Positions 7,978-16,190 of a stretch of DNA of 21,397 bases are shown piece by piece. The stretch comes from an uncultured Chitinophagaceae bacterium (GTDB lineage Bacteria; Bacteroidota; Bacteroidia; Chitinophagales; Chitinophagaceae), in assembly GCA_937996595.1 (NCBI GenBank), contig CALKVC010000092.1, positions 1 through 21,397 of the forward strand. Direction: 5' to 3'. The notes under the pieces are model-generated. The model was not told where the DNA came from and made no database searches. It saw only the letters and a program-made list of their open reading frames with translations. Position 1 is the first letter of the stretch, and each line of letters starts with the position of its first letter. A program made the position numbers and the translations under genes.

Positions 7978-9354
7978 ATGAGAACAATCATTGAACCGTT
8001 CAAGATAAAATCCGTAGAACCTATTTATTTCAACACAAAAGCTGAACGGTCTGAAATACTTAAGAAAGCCGGTTATAATCCATTCCGTATTAAAGCCCGC
8101 GATGTACTGATAGACCTGTTAACAGACAGCGGCACCAGTGCCATGAGCAGCAGCCAGTGGGCCGGCATCATGCAGGGCGATGAATCGTATGCCGGCAGCG
8201 ACAGCTTCTTCCGTTTTGAAGAAGCGGTAAAAGGAATTACAGGTATGCAGCTGATTATCCCAACACACCAGGGCAGGGCGGCAGAAAAAATAATTTTTAC
8301 CATATTGGGAGGTGAGGGAAAGTATTTCCTGAGTAATACATTATTTGATACAACCCGTGCTAATATTGAGTTTTCTGGAGCAACAGGCATCGATCTTATC
8401 TGCGAGGAAGGGAAACACCCTTCTGTTCCATCTCCTTTCAAAGGTAATATGGATATTCCTGCGCTTAAGAGAATAATTATTGAAAAAGGCGCTGAAAATA
8501 TTCCGATGGTGATCATGACCGTTACTAACAATTCGGGTGGCGGCCAGCCGGTTAGCATGCAGAATATAAGGGAAGCAAAAGAAGTTTGTAAGAAAAACGG
8601 GATACCTTTTTTTATAGATGCCTGCCGCTTTGCTGAAAATGCATACTTCATCAAGTTACGGGAAAAGGGGTATGAGAATAGAACGGTGCAGGATATAGCA
8701 CGGGAAATGTTTACTTACGCTGACGGATGTACGATGAGCGCCAAGAAAGATGCTTTTGCCAATATTGGCGGGTTTCTTGCTATGCATAACCTGGAGCTGG
8801 CAGTGCGTTGCCGGAACCTGCTCATTATAACCGAAGGGTTTACAACATACGGAGGCCTTGCGGGCCGTGACCTGGAAGCAATTGCAATCGGTTTGCGTGA
8901 AGTGATGGATGAACATTACCTGCACTACCGCTTAAGAAGTATAGAATACCTGACAGATAAATTGGCTGAAGCCGGAGTGCCTGTAATGCAGCCACCAGGC
9001 GGGCATGCTGTATATATTGATGCAAAAGCATTTTTACCACATATACCGGTTGATCATTATCCAGGCCAGGCACTTGTTTGTGCATTGTATGAAGAAGGCG
9101 GTGTAAGGGGTGTAGAGATTGGTTCCCTGATGTTTGGTAAATATGATGAGCTGGGTAATCTTATTCCGGCGCAGTTAGAACTGGTGCGCCTGGCCATGCC
9201 GAGAAGGGTATATACACAAAGCCATATAGATTATGTTTCTGAAGTTATCATAGATGTTTTTAATAGGCGTAATAAAATAACGGGTTTGAAGATTACAGAG
9301 GAAACACCACTATTAAGGCATTTTACGGTTGCATTAAAACCTGTTAACGAGTAA
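7978..9354 (+). CDS. tnaA: tryptophanase (tryptophan indole-lyase)
   Basis: A PLP-dependent beta-eliminating lyase that cleaves L-tryptophan to indole, pyruvate and ammonia; cytoplasmic. The 458 residues are about the length of E. coli TnaA (471) and tyrosine phenol-lyase (456). Family hallmarks: IDLLTDSGTSAMS near 45-57, PTHQGRAAE, the PLP Schiff-base lysine K257 in MSAKKDAF, YGGLAGRDLEA, and MPRRVYTQ near the C-terminus. Residues that separate the two activities favour tryptophanase: D124 in LFDTT (Thr in TPL), Phe in ITEGFTTYGG (Met288 in TPL), V379-E-I-G (TPL has M-E-R-G, its Arg381 binding the tyrosine ring OH), and H448 in LRHFT (Phe448 in TPL, His463 in TnaA). Known residue roles come from the C. 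freundii and E. coli enzymes. The ATG at 7978 gives the expected N-terminus (IEPFKIKSVEP). The next gene starts 17 bases after the stop, so the two are surely cotranscribed. Confidence 0.88.
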   Translation: MRTIIEPFKIKSVEPIYFNTKAERSEILKKAGYNPFRIKARDVLIDLLTDSGTSAMSSSQWAGIMQGDESYAGSDSFFRFEEAVKGITGMQLIIPTHQGRAAEKIIFTILGGEGKYFLSNTLFDTTRANIEFSGATGIDLICEEGKHPSVPSPFKGNMDIPALKRIIIEKGAENIPMVIMTVTNNSGGGQPVSMQNIREAKEVCKKNGIPFFIDACRFAENAYFIKLREKGYENRTVQDIAREMFTYADGCTMSAKKDAFANIGGFLAMHNLELAVRCRNLLIITEGFTTYGGLAGRDLEAIAIGLREVMDEHYLHYRLRSIEYLTDKLAEAGVPVMQPPGGHAVYIDAKAFLPHIPVDHYPGQALVCALYEEGGVRGVEIGSLMFGKYDELGNLIPAQLELVRLAMPRRVYTQSHIDYVSEVIIDVFNRRNKITGLKITEETPLLRHFTVALKPVNE

Positions 9355-9371
9355 AAATAAAACTGTTTGAA

Positions 9372-10757
9372 ATGAAACATACAATAAGAAAAAGCTGGGC
9401 AGAACCATACAAGATAAAAATGGTAGAACTGCTTAAGATGACTTCCCCGGCACAACGAAAGAAGGCTTTGTTGGAAGCTGGTTACAATACATTCCTGTTA
9501 AAATCAGAAGACGTTTATATTGACCTGTTAACAGACAGCGGCACATCTGCCATGAGCGACCGCCAGTGGGCAGGAATCATGATGGGTGATGAAGCATATG
9601 CAGGAAGCCGCAACTTCTATAACCTGGAAGCTACCGTACGTGAAATTTATGGATATAAATACCTGGTTCCTACTCACCAGGGACGAGGGGCTGAAAACAT
9701 CCTCTCAAAGGTACTTATTAAGAAAGGTGACATCATTCCCGGGAACATGTACTTTACCACTACAAGGCTGCACCAGGAACTGGCAGGCGGAAAATTTGAA
9801 GATGTGATTATTGATGAGGCCCATGATCCCGAAAATGAATTTCCTTTTAAAGGGAATATTGATATGGACAAACTGGAGAAGCTCATCAGGAAATACGGTG
9901 CAAAGAAGATTCCGTATGTAAGCATGGCAACCAGTGTAAACATGGCCGGTGGTCAGCCTATAAGCATGCAGAACCTTAAAGCGTTAAGGGCCCTTACCAA
10001 GAAACATGGCATACGTGTTATCCATGACATGACAAGGGTAGCCGAAAATGCACACTTCATTCAGCAAAGGGAAAAAGGGTACGCACAGAAATCGATACGG
10101 CAGATTGTAAAGGAAATCTGTTCATTGACTGACGGCGCAACCATGAGTGCCAAAAAAGATGCCTTGGTTAATATTGGCGGATTTCTTGCAGTGAACGACT
10201 GGGATGTTTTTGAAGAGGCGAGGAACATGGTAGTTGTATATGAAGGGCTGCATACTTATGGCGGCCTTGCCGGCAGGGATATGGAAGCTATGTCAATCGG
10301 TATTGGGGAAAGCGTGAATGATGACCATATGCATGCAAGGGTTGGACAGGTGGTTTACCTGGGAGAAAAAATGATGGAATATGGCATACCCATTGTGAAA
10401 CCAATTGGTGGCCACGGAAATTTTATTGATGCAAAGAAATTTCTTCCGCATATATCACAGGACCAGTTTCCTGCGCAAACACTGGCGGCAGAAATTTATC
10501 TTGATTCAGGGGTGCGTACTATGGAAAGAGGCGTTGTATCTGCGGGCAGGAAACCCAATGGGGAGAATTATTATCCAAAACTTGAGCTGGTAAGGTTAAC
10601 CATTCCACGCCGTGTGTACACCCAGGCACATATGGATGTGATAGCTGAATCAACGGCAAGGGTTTTTGAAAGACGTAATAAGATCAGGGGCCTGAAAATG
10701 ATATATGAACCAAAATACCTGCGTTTTTTCCAGGCAAGGTTTGAATGGATAAAATAG
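9372..10757 (+). CDS. tpl: tyrosine phenol-lyase (beta-tyrosinase)
   Basis: A paralogue of the preceding gene, predicted to cleave L-tyrosine to phenol, pyruvate and ammonia with PLP; cytoplasmic, 461 residues. The PLP lysine is K262 in MSAKKDAL. The substrate-pocket residues match tyrosine phenol-lyase of Citrobacter freundii, offset by about five: T129 in MYFTTTR (Thr124), M384-E-R386-G (Met379 and the diagnostic Arg381), and F452-F453 in YLRFFQARF (Phe448/449). The C-terminus (IYEPKYLRFFQARFEWI) also follows TPL closely. One difference is Leu in YEGLHTYGG where TPL has Met288. Automatic annotation would probably label both paralogues tryptophanase; the residues argue otherwise. It lies 17 bases after tnaA and 64 bases before ric, with no terminator between. 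Activity on other phenolic amino acids is possible. Confidence 0.82.
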   Translation: MKHTIRKSWAEPYKIKMVELLKMTSPAQRKKALLEAGYNTFLLKSEDVYIDLLTDSGTSAMSDRQWAGIMMGDEAYAGSRNFYNLEATVREIYGYKYLVPTHQGRGAENILSKVLIKKGDIIPGNMYFTTTRLHQELAGGKFEDVIIDEAHDPENEFPFKGNIDMDKLEKLIRKYGAKKIPYVSMATSVNMAGGQPISMQNLKALRALTKKHGIRVIHDMTRVAENAHFIQQREKGYAQKSIRQIVKEICSLTDGATMSAKKDALVNIGGFLAVNDWDVFEEARNMVVVYEGLHTYGGLAGRDMEAMSIGIGESVNDDHMHARVGQVVYLGEKMMEYGIPIVKPIGGHGNFIDAKKFLPHISQDQFPAQTLAAEIYLDSGVRTMERGVVSAGRKPNGENYYPKLELVRLTIPRRVYTQAHMDVIAESTARVFERRNKIRGLKMIYEPKYLRFFQARFEWIK

Positions 10758-10821
10758 GTAATTGGCAGAACCTAAATAAATGTATTCGTAAAAACAGTTT
10801 TAACATCTTTAAATTATAACC

Positions 10822-11553
10822 ATGGAGAACCTGGAAAGTAAAACAATTGCAAACATTGTTTCTGAGAATATAAGAACGGCCGATGTATTTAAAAAATACG
10901 GAATCGACTTTTGTTGTGGCGGCGGCATAACATTAAACAAAGCCTGTGAAAAGCATAGTTTAAACCGCGATGAACTTATCAATGAAATACATGCCGCCGG
11001 CAAGGCACCCGGAAGGGATCATGATTATAAATCATGGTCACCCGGATTCCTGTCAGAGTATATTCAATACACACATCACACATATGTACGTGAGGCATTA
11101 AGCCTGCTTGATCAATACATGGTAAAAGTAGTTAAGGTTCATGGCAGTCATCATACTGCATTATATGAGATTGATGACTTGTATACAGCTATAGCAGGAG
11201 AATTGAAGCAGCATATGATGAAGGAAGAGCAAATACTCTTTCCTTACATTAAACAGATGGAACGGGCAATAGAAGAAGGAGCCATGATACCTATGGCGCA
11301 TTTTGGAAAGATTAATAATCCCATACAGGTGATGAACCAGGAACATGAAAAGGCAGGAAACCTGATGGCAAGCATTAAAGACCTGTCAAATAATTATACG
11401 CCGCCGGAATGGGCATGTAATACTTTTAAGGCACTGTTTGCAAAACTTGAAGAATTTGAGCAGGATCTACACCTCCACGTTCACCTGGAGAATAATATAT
11501 TATTCCCTAAAGCGATTGAACTGGAACAGCGTATAAATAAGAACCGCGAATGA
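10822..11553 (+). CDS. ric: iron-sulfur cluster repair di-iron protein (Ric/ScdA/YtfE family)
   Basis: Ric proteins restore Fe-S clusters damaged by nitric oxide or oxidants, using a carboxylate-bridged di-iron centre in the cytoplasm. The 243 residues divide into an N-terminal ScdA_N domain with the family signature GIDFCCGGG (Cys31-Cys32) and a C-terminal hemerythrin-like four-helix domain. Likely iron ligands, aligned with E. coli YtfE, are H85 or H86 in THHTYVRE, H131 and E135 in HMMKEEQILFP, H175 in NQEHEKAG, and H219 and E223 in HVHLENNILFP. All are present, so the protein should be functional. It sits 64 bases after tpl on the same strand and faces the nifJ operon tail to tail. Its own promoter is possible (an AT-rich stretch with CATCTTTA at 10804-10811), but only weakly supported. 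A role guarding NifJ and other Fe-S enzymes is inferred from context. Confidence 0.93.
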   Translation: MENLESKTIANIVSENIRTADVFKKYGIDFCCGGGITLNKACEKHSLNRDELINEIHAAGKAPGRDHDYKSWSPGFLSEYIQYTHHTYVREALSLLDQYMVKVVKVHGSHHTALYEIDDLYTAIAGELKQHMMKEEQILFPYIKQMERAIEEGAMIPMAHFGKINNPIQVMNQEHEKAGNLMASIKDLSNNYTPPEWACNTFKALFAKLEEFEQDLHLHVHLENNILFPKAIELEQRINKNRE

Positions 11554-11614
11554 TAAAGATGTAAGTATCCTTCATATTCCTGAATAGTTGAAACTTGAAT
11601 GATACAAACTATAA

Positions 11615-12604
11615 TTACTTCACTCTTTCCAGGATCTTAATATAGTTCGCCCTTTCATAAGCAGTTGGATCAGATATATGTTGCTGGCTCATGCTTCCCC
11701 TGAATGATGAAAGGCTGTCGAATCCCATTTTATACATCCAATGTTGCAATTCCTTGTTCATTGTTTTCAGGTAAGGGATGCCGTTTTTATACAATGAGGA
11801 AGCAGTCATCACTACACTGGCGCCTGCCAGGATATATTTTATCACTTCTGTGGCACTTTGTACCCCGGTGGTGGCTGCCAGTGATAGGTCAACTTTTCCG
11901 TATAATAAAGCAATCCATAAAAGGGGCAATCTTATTTCACTGGATTCGCTATAGTGTAGGTCGTTCCTGATTATCAGTTCATTGATGTCAAAATCCGGCT
12001 GGTAAAAACGGTTGAATAATACCAGTGCATCCGCACCGGCATTTTTCATCCGAAGTGATATGTTTCCCATTGCACTGAAATACGGGTTAAGTTTCACAGC
12101 AACAGGAATGGAAACGGTATTCCTGATCGTCTCAATAATATTCAGGTAACGGTGCTCCACTTCGGCAGATGACATGGCTATATCACCTGGTATGAAAAAG
12201 ATATTGATTTCAATTCCATCTGCACCGGCCTGTTCCATGAGTTTGGCATATTCTATCCAGCCTTCACTGGTGATACCGTTAAGGCTGCCGATAATGGGTA
12301 TATTCACCCTTTCCTTTGCTTTACGGATATTTTCAAGATATTCATCTGTGCCAATATTGAAGTCTTCCAGGTTTGGGAAATACTCCTGTGCTTCTGCAAA
12401 GGCATAAGTGGTTTCAGCGTACACCGCCTTGAACCTGGCCTCCTCTTTTCTTATCTGTTCTTCAAACAGGGAGAACATGACAACCGCACCGGCGCCGCAA
12501 TCCTCCATTTGAACTATATTTTCCGTTTTTTCAGATAACGGACACGCAGAAACGAGGATGGGTGAATCCAGGTTCAGGCCCATGTAATTTGCTTGTATTT
12601 TCAT
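11615..12604 (-). CDS. dihydroorotate dehydrogenase-like flavoprotein, probably not a true DHODH
   Basis: A 329-residue TIM-barrel protein of the FMN-binding dihydroorotate dehydrogenase superfamily, last gene of the nifJ operon. Barrel landmarks are SPILVSACPLS (14-24), IPIIGSLNG (103-110), AGADGIEINIFF (126-137), VAVKLNPYFS (168-177, keeping the FMN-site Lys171), ADALVLFNRF (191-200, keeping Asn198) and the phosphate-binding end AATTGVQSATEVIKYILAGAS (two segments, about 243-263). The class 1 active-site motif N-x-S-C-P-N is replaced by N134-IFFIP, so the catalytic Cys/Ser base is missing. The Lys of the TKT(V/I)T loop is also absent (FSLFEEQ). Such DHODH-like proteins next to nifJ are familiar in other bacteria, but their reaction is not known to me. 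Only 10 bases separate it from nifJ, so it is cotranscribed. A pyrimidine-biosynthesis role is unlikely; a redox or flavin partner of NifJ is speculation. Confidence 0.85.
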   Translation of the reverse strand: MKIQANYMGLNLDSPILVSACPLSEKTENIVQMEDCGAGAVVMFSLFEEQIRKEEARFKAVYAETTYAFAEAQEYFPNLEDFNIGTDEYLENIRKAKERVNIPIIGSLNGITSEGWIEYAKLMEQAGADGIEINIFFIPGDIAMSSAEVEHRYLNIIETIRNTVSIPVAVKLNPYFSAMGNISLRMKNAGADALVLFNRFYQPDFDINELIIRNDLHYSESSEIRLPLLWIALLYGKVDLSLAATTGVQSATEVIKYILAGASVVMTASSLYKNGIPYLKTMNKELQHWMYKMGFDSLSSFRGSMSQQHISDPTAYERANYIKILERVK

Positions 12605-12614
12605 AACATTTTAT

Positions 12615-15600
12615 TTATCCCGCAGGAACAAAATCACTTGCTTTTTTTGTGGCAAGTTCTTCATACGATTTCCATTTAAGGTTAACCAGTTCCTGTGCAT
12701 GCTTCATAAGTCTTTCAGCAGCTTCGGGGTTGGTTATCGTAAGCACTTTATACCGCAGTTCATTATAGGCATAATCTTTTAATGCGATGGTTGGCCTGGG
12801 CGAATCGAGGATGAACGGGTTCTGGTTTTTTATCCTTAAAGCAGGGTTGTAGCGCAGTAATGGCCAGTGGCCGCTTGCTACCGCTTTATGCTGCTGGTCC
12901 AGGCCGTTCTTCAGGTCATATCCATGAGCTATACAATGGCTGTAAGCCAGTATCAGTGCCGGGCCGTCATATGCTTCTGCTTCACGCATGGCCAGTAAAG
13001 TCTGTTGCGGGTTAGCTCCAAAAGCAACCCTGGCCACATATACATTGCCGTACGACATGGCCTGCATCGCCAGGTCTTTTTTCCCTCCCGGTTTACCGCC
13101 GGCAGCAAATTTTGCAGTGGCTGCTGTAGGTGTAGACTTGGATGATTGCCCACCCGTATTGGAATACACTTCCGTATCCAAAACAAGAATCTTAATATTT
13201 CTTCCGCTGGCCAGTGCATGATCCACACCTCCATACCCGATATCATATGCCCAGCCATCACCGCCAACGAGCCAAACGCTGCGGCGAACCAACTGATCGG
13301 CTACAGAAAGCAATAAAGCGGCTTTTGGTGAATCAATCACACTCAATTTTTCCTTAAGCAGTTTTACCCTGGCAAACTGTTCTGCTATTTCTGATTCCAA
13401 TACCTGTTTGGCTTCAATGATATCCTTCACAAATGCTTCTCCAATGTCTGCAGTTAGTTCATGTAACAGTTGTTTACAGATATCCAGTTGTTTGTCTGCA
13501 GTGATGCGCATACCCAAACCAAATTCTGCATTGTCTTCAAATAATGAATTAGACCAGGCGGGGCCGCGGCCATCCTTGTTCACCGCCCATGGAGTGGTTG
13601 GCAGGTTTCCGCCGTAGATGGAAGAACAGCCGGTGGCATTGGCAATCAGCAGCCTTTCGCCGAACAGCTGGGATAATAGTTTCAGGTAAGGTGTTTCACC
13701 GCAACCGGCACAGGCACCTGAAAATTCAAATAGCGGTTCCAGGAACTGGGCGCCATGAACCGTTGAGAAATCAATTTTAGAACGGTCGTTCCAGGTTATG
13801 TTCTCAAAGAAGTTGATATTGGCTTTTTCTTTTTCAAGAACCGGTTCTTTTTCGCCCATATTTATTGCCTTACGGGAACGGTTAGCCGGATCTGTGGCAG
13901 GGCATACTTCCACACATAAATTGCAACCGGTGCAATCTTCCAGGTAAACCTGCAGCGAATACTGCGTTTCCGGAAAACCTCTCGCATTAATAGGAGCATG
14001 TTTAAACCCTTCTGGTGCATCCCTGAGGTTGTTTTTATGATAGAATTTAGCCCTGATCACGCTGTGCGGGCAAACATAAGCACAGTTGCCGCATTGTATA
14101 CATAAACCCGGTTCCCACATGGCTACCAGGTCTGAAACATTCCTTTTTTCCCATTGTGTTGTTCCGCTCGGATACGTACCATCCACCGGCATTTTGCTAA
14201 CCGGTAACTGGTCGCCATGATCAGCCATCATTACAGATGTGATATCTTTTACAAAGCGGGGCGCTTTTTCCGGAACGATAAGCAGGTCATGCATTGCAGC
14301 TGTTACTTTTTTCGGGTAATCCACTTCATACAGGTTTTCCAGTGTGGCATCCACCGCTTTAAAATTCTGGTCAATCACTTTCTGACCTTTTTTGAAGTAA
14401 GTCTTTTCAATGGCTTTCTTGATCTGTTTGATGGCTTCTTCCCTGGGCAACACACCGGATAAAGCAAAGTAACAGGTTTGCATGATTGTATTGATGCGGC
14501 CGCTCATGCCATTCTCCCTGGCAACGGTAGTTGCATCAATCACATACAGTTTAAGTTTTTTGCTGATGATATGCTGTTGTACCTGCCCCGTTAATTTGTT
14601 CCACACTTCTTCTTTTGCGTATGGGCTGTTTAGCAGGAATGTGGCACCTTCAGCAGCATATTCAAGCATTTCTACTTTTTCTGTGAAGTTGAACTGGTGG
14701 CATGCAATGAAATCCGCTTTTGAAATAAGGTATGGTGCCCGGATGGGTTCGGGCCCAAACCGGAGATGAGATACGGTTCTGGCACCGGATTTTTTTGAAT
14801 CATATACAAAATATCCCTGTGCATATAATGGAGTATTTTCCCCTATGATCTTAATTGTGTTTTTATTGGCACCCACGGTACCATCGGCACCCAGGCCAAA
14901 GAACAATCCCTGCCGCCATCCCGATTCGTCTAGCTTATAAGCTGGGTCATAAGAAAGACTTGTATGGGTTACATCATCGTTGATGCCGATGGTAAACCCA
15001 TTTTTTGGATTATCTTTTTTAAGTTCATCATATACCGCTTTAACCATCGCCGGTGTAAATTCTTTGGATGACAAACCATACCTGCCACCTATCATTTTAG
15101 GTAATTGTTTTAATTTTCCCTGTTGAAGGGCTTCCACGAGCGTAGACAGCATATCCTGGTACAACGGTTCTCCTGCTGCGCCCGACTCTTTGGTGCGGTC
15201 TAATACGGCAATTGATGTAACGGTTGATGGCAATACTTTCAACAGGTGTTCCAGGGAGAACGGCCTGTATAACCTTACCTGTATTACACCGGTTTTATAT
15301 CCTGTTTTATTAAGGGCTTTAACTGTTTCTATGGCCGTTTCAGCACCAGATCCCATAATCACGGTGATATGTTCTGCATCTGCCGCTCCATGGTATTCAA
15401 ACAAACCGTACTTTCTTCCGGTAAGCTTTGCAAAGTCTTGCATAACAGATTCCACAATGCCGGGCATATTATTGTAGTATGTATTTACCGTTTCCCTTCC
15501 CTGGAAATATACATCGGGGTTTTGTGCGGTTCCCCTGATAAAAGGGTTTTCAGGATTAAGCCCTCTTTTCCTGTGTGCGATAAGCATGTCATCAGTTATC

Positions 15601-16190
15601 ATAGACCGTAACTGTTCATCACCCAGTATTTCAAGTTTGTTTACTTCATGTGAAGTGCGGAAACCATCAAAGAAGTGTATGATCGGTATCCTGGCTTTTA
15701 ATGTGGCAGCCTGTGCAATGAGGGCAAAATCATGGGCTTCCTGCACACTGGCAGAACCCAGCATGGCAAAGCCGGTGGTACGTGCAGCCATCACATCCTG
15801 GTGGTCGCCGAATATGGATAGGCCTTGTGCTGCCAGCGACCGTGCAGCCACATGAAAAACGGCAGCGGTTAGTTCACCTGCAATTTTGTACATGTTTGGC
15901 AGCATGAGCATCAGCCCCTGCGATGCAGTGAATGTGGTAGTTAATGAGCCTGTTTGCAAGGCACCATGCACCGTTCCGGCAGCACCACCTTCGCTCTGCA
16001 TTTCTATGATTTCCGGAACAGATCCCCAGATATTCCTGATCCCTTTGGAAGCCCATTCGTCAGATAATTCAGCCATGGCTGAAGATGGTGTAATGGGGTA
16101 AATGGCACATACTTCATTGATTCGGTAAGCAACATATGCCGCTGCTTCATTTCCGTCAATGGTTGCGATATTTTTTTTATTTTTTGACAT
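12615..16190 (-). CDS. nifJ: pyruvate:ferredoxin (flavodoxin) oxidoreductase
   Basis: A single-chain PFOR that oxidises pyruvate with CoA to acetyl-CoA and CO2, reducing ferredoxin or flavodoxin; cytoplasmic and usually oxygen-sensitive. The 1191 residues have the standard domain order. Domain I carries YPITPSSAMAEL at 31-42 (Thr34) and EMQSEGGAAG. A ferredoxin-like insert has two 4Fe-4S motifs: CIQCGNCAYVCP (C697, C700, C703, C707) and CTGCNLCVEVCP (C753, C756, C759, C763). The catalytic domain has the proximal cluster cysteines C827 and C830 in GACAGCGE plus ATGCSS, and the TPP/Mg site GDGWAYDIGYGG with YSNTGGQSS. The C-terminus stops at FVPAG, without the ~60-residue extension that protects the Desulfovibrio africanus enzyme from oxygen. 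Its ATG at 16190 lies inside the upstream gene (14-base overlap), implying translational coupling. No defects are visible. Confidence 0.97.
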   Translation of the reverse strand: MSKNKKNIATIDGNEAAAYVAYRINEVCAIYPITPSSAMAELSDEWASKGIRNIWGSVPEIIEMQSEGGAAGTVHGALQTGSLTTTFTASQGLMLMLPNMYKIAGELTAAVFHVAARSLAAQGLSIFGDHQDVMAARTTGFAMLGSASVQEAHDFALIAQAATLKARIPIIHFFDGFRTSHEVNKLEILGDEQLRSMITDDMLIAHRKRGLNPENPFIRGTAQNPDVYFQGRETVNTYYNNMPGIVESVMQDFAKLTGRKYGLFEYHGAADAEHITVIMGSGAETAIETVKALNKTGYKTGVIQVRLYRPFSLEHLLKVLPSTVTSIAVLDRTKESGAAGEPLYQDMLSTLVEALQQGKLKQLPKMIGGRYGLSSKEFTPAMVKAVYDELKKDNPKNGFTIGINDDVTHTSLSYDPAYKLDESGWRQGLFFGLGADGTVGANKNTIKIIGENTPLYAQGYFVYDSKKSGARTVSHLRFGPEPIRAPYLISKADFIACHQFNFTEKVEMLEYAAEGATFLLNSPYAKEEVWNKLTGQVQQHIISKKLKLYVIDATTVARENGMSGRINTIMQTCYFALSGVLPREEAIKQIKKAIEKTYFKKGQKVIDQNFKAVDATLENLYEVDYPKKVTAAMHDLLIVPEKAPRFVKDITSVMMADHGDQLPVSKMPVDGTYPSGTTQWEKRNVSDLVAMWEPGLCIQCGNCAYVCPHSVIRAKFYHKNNLRDAPEGFKHAPINARGFPETQYSLQVYLEDCTGCNLCVEVCPATDPANRSRKAINMGEKEPVLEKEKANINFFENITWNDRSKIDFSTVHGAQFLEPLFEFSGACAGCGETPYLKLLSQLFGERLLIANATGCSSIYGGNLPTTPWAVNKDGRGPAWSNSLFEDNAEFGLGMRITADKQLDICKQLLHELTADIGEAFVKDIIEAKQVLESEIAEQFARVKLLKEKLSVIDSPKAALLLSVADQLVRRSVWLVGGDGWAYDIGYGGVDHALASGRNIKILVLDTEVYSNTGGQSSKSTPTAATAKFAAGGKPGGKKDLAMQAMSYGNVYVARVAFGANPQQTLLAMREAEAYDGPALILAYSHCIAHGYDLKNGLDQQHKAVASGHWPLLRYNPALRIKNQNPFILDSPRPTIALKDYAYNELRYKVLTITNPEAAERLMKHAQELVNLKWKSYEELATKKASDFVPAG

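Noticed and set aside
8073..8654. Minus-strand open frame of 193 codons opposite tnaA
   Set aside because: It is a complement of conserved tnaA codons with no motif, start signal or independent context.
11565..11605. Imperfect inverted repeat GTATCCTTC / GAATGATAC between the convergent ric and DHODH-like genes, as a shared terminator
   Set aside because: The arms have a central mismatch and a 23-nt spacer, the stem is AT-rich, and no T-run follows on either strand. Too weak to call.
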